Shown: one piece after another, positions 13,220 through 63,234 of the stretch
How the letters are laid out: each line of letters begins with the position of its first letter
Position numbering within the stretch: the stretch's first letter is position 1
Assembly: GCA_029339505.1 (NCBI GenBank)
Contig: JAQISU010000134.1
Location: forward strand, 894,501 to 958,500
From: Unio delphinus
Lineage: Eukaryota > Mollusca > Bivalvia > Unionida > Unionidae
Length of the DNA stretch: 64,000 nt
Direction: 5' to 3'
Program-made: the position numbers and the translations under genes
Notes under the pieces: model-generated
The model's database searches: none
What the model was told of the DNA's origin: nothing
What the model saw: the letters and a program-made list of their open reading frames with translations, nothing else

Positions 13220-13679
13220 TAGGAACAGGGGTTAAAACTGCTGTCCTTAATAAGAAGGTGTGTTTAGCTTGCATGTAAAATGTCCATGACAAATTATGAC
13301 AAATGATTGATTTATGCTGTCCTTGAAATGAAGGTGCTCTTTTTATACATTCAATTTTCGTGCAAAATGGTAACTGGTTCATAATTCTGTTTTTTTTTTT
13401 AATATTCAAGCGTCCTTTTAAATAGGTTCAATGTCCATGATACATTAGAAACAGTGTTTCGTACATGCTGGCTTTAATACGAAGGTGTTCATATTACATA
13501 GGTTCAGTGTTTATGATAAACTATGAACAGGCATTCATACATGCTCTCCAAAAGATACATGTCCACTAAGTGATTGTATTTACTCTTCCAAATATGAAAA
13601 GTGTGTTAATTGTACAAACGCTGCTGGTTATAGAGAATTATTGCTGTCAAGTTTAAAAGCTAAGGGCACGAACTACACT

Positions 13680-13689
13680 GTCACGTGAC
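13680..13689. promoter_or_regulatory. GTCACGTGAC palindrome (E-box/CLEAR-type) upstream of carbonic anhydrase
   Basis: A perfect 10-bp palindrome about 170 bp upstream of the carbonic anhydrase ATG. The CACGTG core is a bHLH-zip E-box, and the full 10-mer equals the CLEAR consensus bound by MiT/TFE factors in vertebrates. Binding here is inference. Confidence 0.45.
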
Positions 13690-13772
13690 AAGAACTCACC
13701 ACAAGCCCAACACTTAGTCTAACGCCACAAACCTCGTCTCTCATTCGCTTTATCACATAAGCAGAATTCACC

Positions 13773-13778
13773 TATATA
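13773..13778 (+). promoter_or_regulatory. Candidate TATA element of carbonic anhydrase
   Basis: TATATA lies 88 bp upstream of the first ATG. A start site about 30 nt downstream would fall near TACTCACT at about 13807. There is a competing explanation: TACATTTCAG ending at 13835 looks like a splice acceptor for an upstream leader exon. Confidence 0.35.
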
Positions 13779-13860
13779 CAGTACAGCGGTTACCTGCTAT
13801 CACCTTTACTCACTACCTGCCTGCATACATTTCAGTTTATTTAAGATAATTCCTTTGGAG

Positions 13861-50749
<36,889 letters not shown>

Positions 50750-51650
50750 ATATTGTTTATGAATTTTACATTTCTTTGCTTTGAACGTTTATAAGTAAAC
50801 ATGGAACATTTTCAGTATAAAAAAAAGTCATGGAAATTGCCAAGAAGTGTACAAAACAGTTGTTACATTTGATAAGATTTGCGCATATATTTGGTACCAA
50901 TTATTAAATGACATTTTGAACAGATTCATTGTATGTTATATGCCTTGCAATAAGTAAGCAATGTTAGAGCAGCCTTGCAATAAGTAAGCCATTGTTATAT
51001 GCCTTGCAATAAGTAAGCCATTGTTAGATGCCTTGCAATAAGTAAGCCATTGTCAGATGCCTTGCAATAAGTAAGCCATTGTTAGATGCCTTGCAATAAG
51101 TAAGCCATTGTTAATGTGATGCCTTGCAATAAGTAAGCCATTGTTAATGTGATGCCTTGCAAAAAGGAAGCCATTGTTAGATGCCTTGCGATAAGTAAGC
51201 CATTGTTAATTAGATGCAGAGCGATAAGTAAGCCATTGTTAGTTTATTTTAAGCTGTTTATGCACAGCATCTTATTTATTAGCTGCTGGTGGGGTGGGTG
51301 GGGAAGCATAATATTTATACCAAATGTTCTTAAATAAGTAAAACATAAACTGGAACATTGACAATGATCCTGTGTGTGGATGAACATGCATGCATGTATA
51401 TTCATTGCACTGATGTCTGAAATTATGAAGAAACTTATGAAAATTATGAAATATTTCATTATGCTAGTATAGTACGAGTTACTGAGAAAATTCTTGTATG
51501 AAAATGTACCCAATGTGTGACCATTTGGCTTTCATAGTGCAGTGCCAAACAGCAGCTAAATGCAGAATTCTTTAACAATAAAATCAGAAACATAATCATG
51601 AAAATTGTCCCAAGAGAACATTCAAGAATCAAAAATGTCTTTAGTAGCTG
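50750..51650 (+). other. Downstream flank / probable 3' UTR of carbonic anhydrase
   Basis: No ORF of interest. A minisatellite fills 50,935-51,245. The first AATAAA I see is at about 51,577, a possible but unproven poly(A) signal that would give a UTR of about 0.8 kb. Confidence 0.3.
50935..51245. repeat. Minisatellite, about 29-35 bp x 9
   Basis: Units of GCCTTGCAATAAGTAAGCCA plus TTGTTAGAT, some with inserted AATGTG. Confidence 0.92.
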
Positions 51651-52300
51651 GTGTACTTTATATATAGGTTCAGCATTTGGTCTGGCTTGTTAAACGAGAT
51701 GGTCTTAAAAGTTTTTCAGTTCTGAGGCAAATGTTGCAAAGTGCCTTGCTCAAGGCAAATGTTGCAAAGTGCCTTGCTCAAGGCTAATGTTACAAAGTAT
51801 CTTTCCTTAGGAAATACTGTGGCAGCTGTCTCTGGCTTATCTTAATGTAGGATTCAGACCCATACCTATCGGAAATATGTTCACATGTTATATGAATTTA
51901 CAACAACAAAACAAAAAAGTTGATACATGTTATAAATGCATTAATGTATGCACAGAGGCAGATTTCCATTGTTTTATTGTACCCAATTTTTAAGGCTAAA
52001 AAGATGTATATGTAGAAAGTCTACAAGCTTGAAATGAATGAAAAAGCAAAGGAAAAGGATTTCCACATATCTCTTTTATTGTACATAAGAATGGTCCTAT
52101 TTTATGTTTTTTAAACAAGTGTTTATATAGAGTCTAGATGAATGAAATGGGCGAAAGTGCAAAGGAAAGGAGTATGTTCTCATGTATATACATATATATA
52201 AATGTTACTATATTTTAAGTTTCATTAGCATCATCAAAGTAAGATAAACAGAAGACATGTTTTGATGCTTAATCAGTCATTGATAAAGGTTTCTCCGGGG
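51650..52300. other. Non-coding, little recognised
   Basis: Includes a short direct repeat at 51,725-51,790 (AAATGTTGCAAAGTGCCTTG). No gene seen. Confidence 0.45.
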
Positions 52301-52309
52301 GTGGGGGAT

Positions 52310-52555
52310 ATAAAATAATGTTGGTATCATGAGGGTAATGGGGTTATACTGTTGGTATGTCTTGTGTAAATTGGTAGAAATTTAGGGGATATCAAGAGGG
52401 TAATGGGGTTATACTGTTGGTATGTCTTGTGTAAATTGGTAGAGATTTAGGGGATATGAAGAAGGTAATAGGGTTATAATGTTGGTATGTCTTGTGTAAA
52501 TTGGTAGAGATTTAGGAGATATCAAGAGGGTAATGGGGTTATACTGTTGGTTGTT
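52310..52555. repeat. Minisatellite, about 60-70 bp x 4
   Basis: Units with GAGGGTAATGGGGTTATACT and GTTGGTATGTCTTGTGTAAA. Confidence 0.9.
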
Positions 52556-52934
52556 TTCTAGTCTGGATTAGTGGTGAGTTAATGATATTTTGTTGAGGAC
52601 AAAAATTCTGTGGTCTTTTTAAACCTGCTACTGTTATTAATAGTTTTGTTATCATTAGTTATGATTAATTCTAATTTAGGTAAAAAAATCGATTAACAAG
52701 TTGCAGACTTTTGATTCCTTTTAATAAATTCACAGACCATGCATCGATCTCAATGTATTACAAATGTTTTTCTACCTTTCATTTTACAAAGATGACCTAA
52801 AACTTTGAATTAATAAATTTTACCCCAATTTAACATATACCTTCAACATAATTGATAAAATTTAATTTTAAAAGAAATGAAACTAACTGTTCTAGTTTCA
52901 TTACCTCTTCAGATAAATTCTTAAAATTTTATTG

Positions 52935-54075
52935 GATGAAAGTTTCACATGGATTTATAGAATTGAAGAATCTGTCAAATATTAGTACGACAAGATACTT
53001 ACATGAATTGTTAGAATTGAAGAATCTGTCAAATATTAGTATGACAAGATACTTACATGGATTTATAGAATTGAAGAATCTGTCAAATATTAGTATGACA
53101 TGATACTTACATGGATGTTTAGAATTGAAGAATCTGTCAAATATTAGTATGACAAGATACTTATATGGATGTTTAGAATTGAAGAATCTGTCAAATATTA
53201 GTGTGACAAGATACTTACATGGATTTATAGAATTGAAGAATCTGTCAAATATTAGTATGACATGATACTTACATGGATGTTAAGAATTGAAGAATCTGTC
53301 GAATATTAGTATGACAAGATACTTACATGGATGTTTAGAATTGAAGAATCTGTCAAATATTAGTATGACATGATACTTACATGGATTTTTAGAATTGAAG
53401 AATCTGTCAAATATTAGTATGCCAAGATACTTGCATGGATTTTTAGAATTGAAGAATCTGTCAAATATTAGTATGCCACGATACTTACATGGATTTTTAG
53501 AATTGAAGAATCTGTCAAATATTAGTATGACACGATACTTACATGGATTTTTAGAATTGAAGAATCTGTCAAATATTAGTATGACACGATACTTACATGG
53601 ATTTTTAGAATTGAAGAATCTGTCAAATATTAGTATGACACGATACTTACATGGATGTTTAGAATTGAAGAATCTGTCAAATATTAGTATGACAAGATAC
53701 TTACATGGAGTTTTAGAATTGAAGAATCTGTCAAATATTAGTATGACAAGATACTTACATGGATTTTTAGAATTGAAGAATCTGTCAAATATTAGTATGA
53801 CAAGATACTTACATGGATTTTTAGAATTGAAGAATCTGTCAAATATTAGTATGACAAGATACTTACATATGACAAGATACTTAAATGGAGTTTTAGAATT
53901 GAAGAATCTGTCAAATATTAGTATGACAAGATACTTACATGGATTTTTAGAATTGAAGAATCTGTCAAATATTAGTATGACAAGATACTTACATGGATTT
54001 TTAGAATTGAAGAATCTGTCAAATGTTAGTATGAAAAAATACTTATATGGATTTTTAGAATTGGAGAGTCATATA
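52935..54075. repeat. Minisatellite, 54 bp x 21
   Basis: Units with TTAGAATTGAAGAATCTGTC and AAATATTAGTATGACAAGAT. The unit equals 18 codons, so the right half stays open for 229 codons (LELKNLSNISMTRYLHGF). The left half carries TGA at the same place (ACATGATAC variant), and no start context or splice signals support coding. Confidence 0.93.
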
Positions 54076-54089
54076 TTAGAATGACATAA

Positions 54090-55435
54090 GAATTCTTTAT
54101 GAACAATTTTCATCTGATCTTATTCATCTGATCTTATTTTATGCGAATCTTTTAACCTGGATCAAATTTTTTAAACATGCAAATAGCACATGTAAATAAA
54201 TGTTAAAAGTGTATTACACATAACATAAAAATGAATGGTTAATTTATATGGCAATTAATAATTCTGAATTTTATTGTTCAGGTGTAACTTGGTATTTTAA
54301 TGGGGCCAACATTTTGTATACAGAAAGCCTTCAATGTTCTTGACATCTGGGACATGAGCATGATTCAACAAGATAACAATCATTTAACCTTTTCAGAATG
54401 TTTTGTTTTATTTTATAGAAGGCTAATAAATCACAACTATAGTGAACCCTCTCAGTGAATATATCCCATTATAACGTATAAAATAATATCAACTATTGCC
54501 CTCCTCCCCATAAATGAAAGTCTTTAGTTATATAAACTGGTGACTGTATTATGATCTGTAACAATGGCCTTCATCAGTCAATTATAATTTAATTAGCATA
54601 TAATACAGTAAAAGCCAGTCCATATAATGTATGTTAAATCTAATCCTAATGTTGTTGTGAAATGCTACTTTTATTTTTATAATTTTGTTATTAGGTCATT
54701 ATTTTATTATTAATATAGTGAACAAAGTAGATTTTTTGATGCCATCAATATTTGTATAAATTTTATTTAAATTTTTAAACAATTACAATCTATTTAATTT
54801 TTTCTGATATAACAATATTTACAAATTTTTTTAATCAAACTCAGTGCAAGGTCCAAAGTACAAGTCCGATGAGTCCTGTAGTCATTCAGTACCAAATATT
54901 TCATTAACTGGGTCTAATTTTTTAAATAAAGAATTTGATTACACATGCATTGAAATAGCAACTATTTGCTTTATTTTGGGTTTCCTGCATCCATATTCCT
55001 TGGAATGTTATTAGATTCATGCTCAAAGGAAAATCTTAAGTATGCGAAAATGTTGGCCTAAAGTTTTGACCCATTACAAACCTAACTGTCATGCTGTGGT
55101 GTCCTGATGAAAACTGCACAAATTGAAACTAAATTCATACTACATGTAATGTGTCGTGTCATGATTCGTGTTGACATCCTTTATTCTTAACCCAGTTTAG
55201 TACATGATCACTGTTGCATAAGTCCTTAGTAATCTTTGTCTGGAAGTTTAAAAAAAAAAATGGTATTTAAGGTACAAAGTATTAAGTAATTAGCATTAAA
55301 CAGACCTTGGTTAAACTTTATTTGTATGAAATGTTACAAGAACCATTCATATTCAATTTAAGAAGAGTAAATATGCCATGTGACGTACACTTTAATCATC
55401 ATCAGTGAATGGTCCAACTAGAATCAGTATATGGC
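54090..55435. other. Non-coding, nothing recognised
   Basis: AT-rich, no supported gene, repeat or RNA. Confidence 0.45.
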
Positions 55436-55439
55436 ATAG

Positions 55440-55710
55440 AAACAAAGGTCAGTATAAGGTCTAACAAGAATCAGTGTAAAGTCTAACAAGAATCAGTGTA
55501 AAGTCTAACAAGAATCAGTGTAAGGTCTAACAAGAATTGGTGTAAAGTCAAACAATCGTCAGTATAAAGTCAAACCATCGTCAGTGTAAGGTCTAACAAG
55601 AATTGGTGTAAGGTCTAACAAGAATCGGTGTAAGGTCTAACAAGAATCGGTGTAAGGTCTAACAAGAATCTGTGTAAAGTCAAACCATCATCAGTGTAAA
55701 GTCAAATCAG
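55440..55710. repeat. Minisatellite, about 22 bp x 12
   Basis: Units of GTCTAACAAGAATCAGTGTA plus AA or AG, with some ATCGTC variants. Confidence 0.9.
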
Positions 55711-55714
55711 AATT

Positions 55715-57640
55715 GTTCTAATGTGTTTGAGTGCTAATTAATATCTTGTCATTGCCTAAATAATTTGTCATGAAGATGATTTTTTTCTTCAAAATTTGAG
55801 AATTGCTATTATTTATAGTCAAGATTTCAAAATAAATAATTAAAAAACTAAGAATATCAAACATTTGCAATGATATATGCAAACTGAAGTTTTCAAATGA
55901 CATATCTTAGCTTTTGCTTTAAAACTACCTTTAATGATTATTAATTACAAGATATCAAAAATATTTCATTTGAAATTAGTTGACTTTGACAACATTATTT
56001 TGTCATATCAACCTTTCAATGGCATATTCTTTTCAAGCATGTTTCAAAAACTTATTTTAATTATTTTAAAAATTATTTTACATAAAAAATTAAAATCACA
56101 CACACATTTGAAATACTGTTAATACTAATGTAAATGTAATTAGTCTCTGTACATCTGGTCTTAACAGTGAAAACTTCATTAGGATACCTATCATCAAAAT
56201 CTGATAATTCCCCCTTTATGAATTTTTCCGAAGTGCATCTTTTGACCACTTTGATAAGCTTACTTATTGAATCTCTTGTAATTTGATGAAAGTTTAGTAA
56301 TTTGAATGAGTAAACTTTACTCTCATCAATTAAGAATAATAACCCCCACACCCAAACATAAAAAAAGAACAATATTAATCAATCAATAATTATCGTCATC
56401 ATCGACATGACCATTGAGTGCTAGCAATGATAATGCAGATGAATTTCCATTTTTATTCTAAAAAGAAATATTAGATATAAAATATAAATTATTTACAGAG
56501 GAATATCCCAGAATGAGAAAATATTTAATTATTAAACATTTGCCGATTTCTTTGTATAGCTAATTATATATTGCATGTATATAGTTTAAAGAGCACTATT
56601 TTGCCGAGAGCAACACAATTAAATTCTTTCTAAGACCTTGTCTTGAAATCAAACAAAGATATTAGTTTATGCCTTGCACTGAAACACCTTGCTATCGGGC
56701 AATTTATATTTATACAAACATATTGTCTATATCTGATACAAACAGATATCACTTAAGGATATCATTTTTTTGAAGATAAAAAAAACTTGTCAAATGCATT
56801 CATGTACATAAATTTGTTGCATTTTTCCTCAATATATTTAATTACATTGTCTTTTTTACATTAATGGAGGACTCTAATCCGATACTTTATGGTAAAATCA
56901 GAAATACTTGTATGTTTATAATATTCAAGATGAGAATTTAAACTTGAATTACAAAATCCCCCCCCCCCATGCCCCTCCAATGCAACTGTTAAAGAACTAT
57001 TCCATTGTATTACAGTAGGACAAGCATTTCATCAAAGGAACATGTATATTTGTTGTTTATTTGGTATACTCAGTTTAATAAGCAAACCCTGATCTGTTGG
57101 CACATTATGCATATCAGGGTCTATGTTGTTTGTGATTGGACACAAGGTGGTAACCAAAGCTTTATTTTTATTATCAGTACATTGTAAATACATTATTTTG
57201 TTTAAGGATTATTCAGTTTCTAAGAAGTACATTTTGAAAATACAATAATAATGTGTGGAAAAAAAATACAAATTTTATAACTAAAATGTAATTTTTTTCA
57301 CAAGACATAATGCCTAAAAAAAAGTGAACTAGTGTTATTTTTGCGATACATTTCACACATGTTAGACATTTGATCTTGATTTGAACTAATTTTACAACGA
57401 AGTCTTATTTTATAAACAAAACTTGCTGAGTCTTGTGTTTTAAATTAGTGTATGATGTTTTCTTGCTGTAAGTATTTAAGCAGAATTCTTTTTTTATTTT
57501 TTTATTGGCTTCCAAGTATTAAAGGAAACAGACAAAAACGGAACCAATAAAGTGATTCAAATTACATTGGATTGTCTTTCTTTTCCCCCCATCATATGCT
57601 AATGGTCCTTCATTACAATGTACATTGGACTAAAATAGTT
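55715..57640. other. Non-coding; half copy of palindromic repeat C
   Basis: Very AT-rich. AACCCTGATCTGTTGGCACA at about 57,087 and ATCAGGGTCTATGTTGTTTG form a compact inverted repeat of family C. A minus-strand ORF at 56,073-56,372 has no family I can name. Confidence 0.45.
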
Positions 57641-57644
57641 CATG

Positions 57645-59375
57645 TTGGTCACTCATTTTAAGATACATTAGAACTAAATAGTTCCTTACTGTCCCTCAAT
57701 ATAATATAACACTGGAATAAAATAGTTCCTTACTGTCCCTCAGTATAATATAACACTGGAATAAAATAGTTCCTTACTGTCCCTCAGTATAATATAACAC
57801 TGGAATAAAATAGTTCCTTACTGTCCCTCAGTATAATATAACACTGGAATAAAATAGTTCCTTACTGTCCCTCAGTATAATATAACACTGGAATAAAATA
57901 GTTCCTTACTGTCCCTCAGTATAATATAACACTGGAATAAAATAGTTCCTTACTGTCCCTCAGTATAATATAACACTGGAATAAAATAGTTCCTTACTGT
58001 CCCTCAGTATATAATATAACACTGGAATAAAATAGTTCCTTACTGTCCCTCAGTATAATATAACACTGGAATAAAATAGTTCCTTACTGTCCCTCAGTAT
58101 AATATAACACTGGAATAAAATAGTTCCTTACTGTCCCTCAGTATAATATAACACTGGAATAAAATAGTTCCTTACTGTCCCTCAGTATAATATAACACTG
58201 GAATAAAATAGTTCCTTACTGTCCCTCAGTATATAATATAACACTGGAATAAAATAGTTCCTTACTGTCCCTCAGTATAATATAACACTGGAATAAAATA
58301 GTTCCTTACTGTCCCTCAGTATAATATAACACTGGAATAAAATAGTTCCTTACTGTCCCTCAGTATAATATAACACTGGAATAAAATAGTTCCTTACTGT
58401 CCCTCAGTATATAATATAACACTGGAATAAAATAGTTCCTTACTGTCCCTCAGTATAATATAACACTGGAATAAAATAGCTCCTTACTGTCCCTCAGTAT
58501 AATATAACACTGGAATAAAATAGTTCCTTACTGTCCCTCAGTATAATATATAACACTGGAATAAAATAGTTCCTTACTGTCCCTCAGTATAATTTAACAT
58601 TGGAATAAAATAGTTCTTTACTGTCCCTCAGTATAATATAACACGGGAATAAAATAGTTCCTTACCGTCCCTCAGTATAATATAACACTGGAATAAAATA
58701 GTTCCTTACTGTCCTTCAATATAATATAACACTGGAATAAAATAGTTCCTTACTGTCCCTCAGTATAATATAACACTGGAATAAAATAGTTCCTTACTGT
58801 CCCTCAGTATAATATAACACTGGAATAAAATAGTTCCTTACTGTCCTTCAATATAATAAAACACTGGAATAAAATAGTTCTTTACTGTCCCTCAGTATAA
58901 TATAACACTGGAATAAAATAGTTCCTTACTGTCCTTCAATATAATATAAAACTGGAATCAAATAGCTCCTTACTGTCCCTCAGTATAATTTAACACTGGA
59001 ATAAAATAGTTCCTTAGTGTCCCTCAGTATAACATAACACTGGAGTAAAATAGTTCCTTAGTGTCCCTCAATATAATATAACACTGGAATAAAATAGTTC
59101 CTTAGTGTCCCTCAGTATAATATAACACTGGAGTAAAATAGTTCCTTAGTGTCCCTCAATATAATATAACACTGGAATAAAATAGTTCCTTAGTGTCCCT
59201 CAGTATAATATAACACTGGAATAAAATAGTTCCTTACTGTCCCTCAATATAATATAAAACTGGAATAAAATAGTTCCTAACTGTCCCTCAATATAATATA
59301 ACACTGGAATAAAATAGTTCCTTACTGTCCTTCAATATAATATAACACTGGAATAAAATAGTACTTTACTCTCCC
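57645..59375. repeat. Minisatellite, 44 bp x about 39
   Basis: Units of TTCCTTACTGTCCCTCAGTA and TAATATAACACTGGAATAAA. Near identical in the centre (57,700-58,560), diverging to the right; some units are 46 bp with an extra AT. Confidence 0.95.
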
Positions 59376-59559
59376 AAATTAGTTTATTGATGTCCCTCAC
59401 TATAGCTACATCAGATGAAAAATAGTTCCTGACTACCCATCACTATATGGTGGATTGTTGTAAATGGTCCCTCATTATAAGGTACCTTGGTATAAAACAT
59501 TTATTGTGGTCCCTCAATGTAAAGTGTCTTTGTATAAAACATCACATGATCTGGAGTAC

Positions 59560-59560
<1 letters not shown>

Positions 59561-59597
<37 letters not shown>

Positions 59598-61150
59598 TAA
59601 TAAGACTGTAGAATCTTTTAGAAGCTCTAAGCGCTTTACAACATCTATATTGATATGCCTACAAAAAACAAACAAGAAATTAGAAAACATAAAAAATGCT
59701 GAAATATTCCAGGTAAGAAAGAATATTAGGTCTTTAAGTTTGTTCTTGCAGTCAAAAAAGTGGAGTTTTAATTAAGAGCACTCTTGAAAGTGATCACTGT
59801 GTCTAATTTCAATGGGCATTTCATACCAAGTTGCTGGGCCCTGGTATGCAAAAGAATGTTGTCCTTATGACTAAGTTTTCGTATTGGGAATAATGAATAT
59901 ACGATTGTCAGAAGAGGAGTGTAAGTATCTTGCTGGTGTGTACACATGGGTGAGGCCAGAAAGGAGTGTTAGACTGGAGTCCGTCAGTGACACGTAGCAC
60001 AGAAAACAAATTTTGATTGATTCTGGATTGAATGGATAGCCAGTGTAGGGTACAGAGCAGTGGGGAGGTGTGCTATGATCATGGTACTCTAAAGATGATC
60101 CGAGCAGCTGTGTTTTGAAGTTTCTAGAGTAGATAATTGAGTTATAATAGTCCAGTTTTGTTTTACAGGCATCAACTGAAATATATTTGCGAATGGAGCT
60201 GATGCGTCTCAGGTCAAGATATGCAGCTTTGCATATGTTCAAGACATGTTGGTGCAATGTGAGAGTACTGTCCAGAGTAACACCTAGGTTTCATACTGAC
60301 TGAGAATTTAATGTTGGTCTTGTTGATATTTATTGTTTGAGGTAAAGGATGTGAATGAGACAGTCTTTGTATTATGATCAGAATGGCCTCAGTTTTATCA
60401 TCATTCGATTCTACAGCTTGTTACATGTCATCCATGATGTCATATCAGAAATGCACCTCTCTACTCTTTGGATGGTAGCATCAACTTCAGTTGGGTGGCT
60501 AGATTTGTATATTTGGGTGTCATCAGCATACAATTGGTGACACACTGGGTTATGATCTATGACACTTGAGAGTGACTGAGTGTATAGAATGAAGAGAACA
60601 GGTCCATGAACAAATCCTTGTTGAACACCACAACATAGATCAACTGGGCTAGAGTGTATTCCATTTGCATATACAATTTGTGTCCTGTTGACTATGTAGG
60701 ACTTGAATCACATTAAGGCTGTATTGTGAATGCCAAATACATACTGGAGACAGTGAAGTAATGTAGCATGGTATGTTGTGTCAAATGCTATAAATTTCCC
60801 GGATGAGAGAGAGATATTAATAACATCAGTTAGTGATGGCAATATTGGATCTAATTGAATCTAAACACTCAAGCAGCATACATATTGGAACTGGATCAAA
60901 TTCAAATGACTTTGGTGCACACTTCATCATGACTGTCTGTACTAAATCCATAGAGATAGGTTCAAATGCTACTATTGGTTGTTGCTAAAATGCTGTATCA
61001 GAACTGTATGGTGATGACCAGTCAATTGAAATTGTGTTGTTTAGCTTATCTCTAATGGTTTGAACCTTGTTACTCACTGAATGTAACTCGGCATCATTAG
61101 AAATTTTACTAGTCATAACATTTTTGGTTAATTAACCAGAAGGGTTTGCC
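59561..61150 (-). mobile_element. CR1/L2-like LINE fragment: reverse transcriptase and 3' end
   Basis: Reading the minus strand from right to left: EFDPVPICMLLECLDSI (61 kb side), VINISLSSG, FIAFDTTYHATLLHCL, GVQQGFVHGPVLFILYT, then YADDTQIY, the reverse-transcriptase active-site motif, at about 60,515-60,540. HQHVLNICKAAYLDLRRI and HVYTPARYLHSSSDNR follow further downstream. The order matches non-LTR reverse transcriptases. There are internal stops, frame shifts and a deletion between VINISLSSG and FIAFDTT, so it is dead. The 3' end is a TTA run (59,561-59,602). Confidence 0.85.
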
Positions 61151-61208
61151 TTTTTGGAATTAATGTCTTAAAAAACACATGAACATTTTTATTGATAGCA
61201 AAGCACAT

Positions 61209-61234
61209 GAATGTGTGTGTGTGTGTGTGTGTGT
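61209..61234. repeat. (GT)n microsatellite
   Basis: About 12 GT units at the 5' side of the LINE remnant. Confidence 0.9.
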
Positions 61235-61599
61235 TTGAATTTGTGTGTGTCCTGGAGACAGATAAAATTCGTATAAAATTTTCAAATACAAGTGTCCTTC
61301 ACACATAAGTGAAATCTATATAATGTTATTAAAAGATCCATCACTCTGTCCGTTGAACAGAAGTGTCATACTACGACAAGTTTCACTGTAGTGAGAGAGT
61401 GAAATACACAATACTGTAAGTTTATTTGTATAGAGACAAATCAGCACACACATTTCTTCTACAAGATATAAAGTGTTATGCAGTTGACCACTTTTGTATA
61501 CAATGTGTTTGCATGTTTTACTGTTTTCTTGAATTCTGTGATCCACTGGTCATTTAAACATTATATATTGATGATCTTTTAATATATAATCTGTTTCTG

Positions 61600-62490
61600 T
61601 GTCAGTGACATAGTTTGGCCTTAAACAATGTGGAATGTTATGTACCACAGCAGTCTGGGATGGAATTGCCTCAAATAATGTGAAATCTTATATGCTACAG
61701 CAGTCTTGAGTAGAATGGTCGCAAAGCATGTGGAATCTTATATGCTACATCACTCTTGAGTATAATGGTCTCAAAGCATGTGGACACTTAAATACTTTAG
61801 CAGTTTGAGGTAGAATGATTTTTTTTTAAAAAAAAGAGGAATATTATATACTTTAATAGTCTTTGATAGATAGGCCTCAAACAATGTGGAATCTTAAATA
61901 CTGTAATGGTCTGGGATAGAATGGCATCAAACAATGTGGAATCTTAAATACTGTAATAGTCTGGGATAGAATGGCATCAAACAATGTGGAATCTTAAATA
62001 CTGTAATAGTCTGGGATAGAATGGCATCAAACAATGTGGAATCTTAAATACTGTAATAGTCTGGGATAGAATGGCATCAAACAATGTGGAATCTTAAATA
62101 CTGTAATAGTCTGGGATAGAATGGCATCAAACAATGTGGAATCTTAAATACTGTAATAGACTGGGATAGAATGGCATCAAACAATGTGGAATCTTAAATA
62201 CTGTAATAGACTGGGATAGAATAGCATCAAACAATGTGGAATCTTAAATACTATAAGAGTCTGGGATAGAATGGCATTAAACAATGTGGAATCTTAAATA
62301 CTGTAATAGTCTGGGATAGAATGGCATCAAACAATGTGGAATCTTAAATACTGTAATAGTCTGGGATAGAATGGCATCAAACAATGTGGAATCTTAAATA
62401 CTGTAATAGTCTGGGATAGAATGGCATCAAACAATGCTGTAAAAGTCTTGGGAACCATTAGAATGACTTCAAACAATGTTGAATCATATT
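61600..62490. repeat. Minisatellite, 50 bp x about 17
   Basis: Units of ATGGCATCAAACAATGTGGA, ATCTTAAATACTGTAATAGT and CTGGGATAGA; the left end is diverged, the centre nearly identical. Confidence 0.95.
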
Positions 62491-63230
62491 CCACAGCAGT
62501 CTGGGATAAAATCGAAAGCTTTAAAGCGTTGTCTATAAAATGGCTAAAAATGTGGAAATTCGAGATTCTGGGCTTCATCTCAGTTATATTTCTATCTGTA
62601 TGCACTGCAGCAATAATTCAATATTGACCTAAAATAATATAAAACAAAATTCTCATTTTCTGACTGACATCATATAATGTCATGTTTGAAAAATATAACA
62701 CAGATCAATATTAGATTTATATGTAGTTTGACATGGACTGACACAAAATCTATTTTACTATTTGATATACAGTATGTATTGAATTTCCATCACTGTAAGG
62801 GTGAGTAATTGTATATTGATGTTTTTGATTAATGTGCATGTCTATCAAATAGTGACCTAATTTAATATTGAAGTGCATGCAACACTTTCATGGTTTGTAT
62901 GTAAACTAATTTACTAAAGAAATTTAAAAAAAACAAGAAAAACAAGTGGGCCTCATACCACTCATCTGGATTACATAACTTAGCAGTGTACTATCTTACT
63001 AAACTATTCATGAATTTCAATGATCACTCAAGATTTCGATTTACCAAATTCAATAATATTAATACCAAAATAACTCCAGTCTCTAGAACAGGGAAAAGCT
63101 TATCCAATCCAGTACATGATTACCACAAAAATATGCACAGGTTACAACATTTTCCTGTTTACCAAGTTTTATTCAAATCAGGTCAGAAATACAATTTGTC
63201 AAGTGGTAAGACCCTCAACCCATTATGTGC
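62491..63230. other. Non-coding, nothing recognised
   Basis: No supported feature between two minisatellites. Confidence 0.45.
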
Positions 63231-63234
63231 AAGA

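Noticed and set aside
56073..56372. 99-codon minus-strand ORF
   Set aside because: The centre looks protein-like, but I recognise no family and see no splice or promoter signal; flanks are low complexity.
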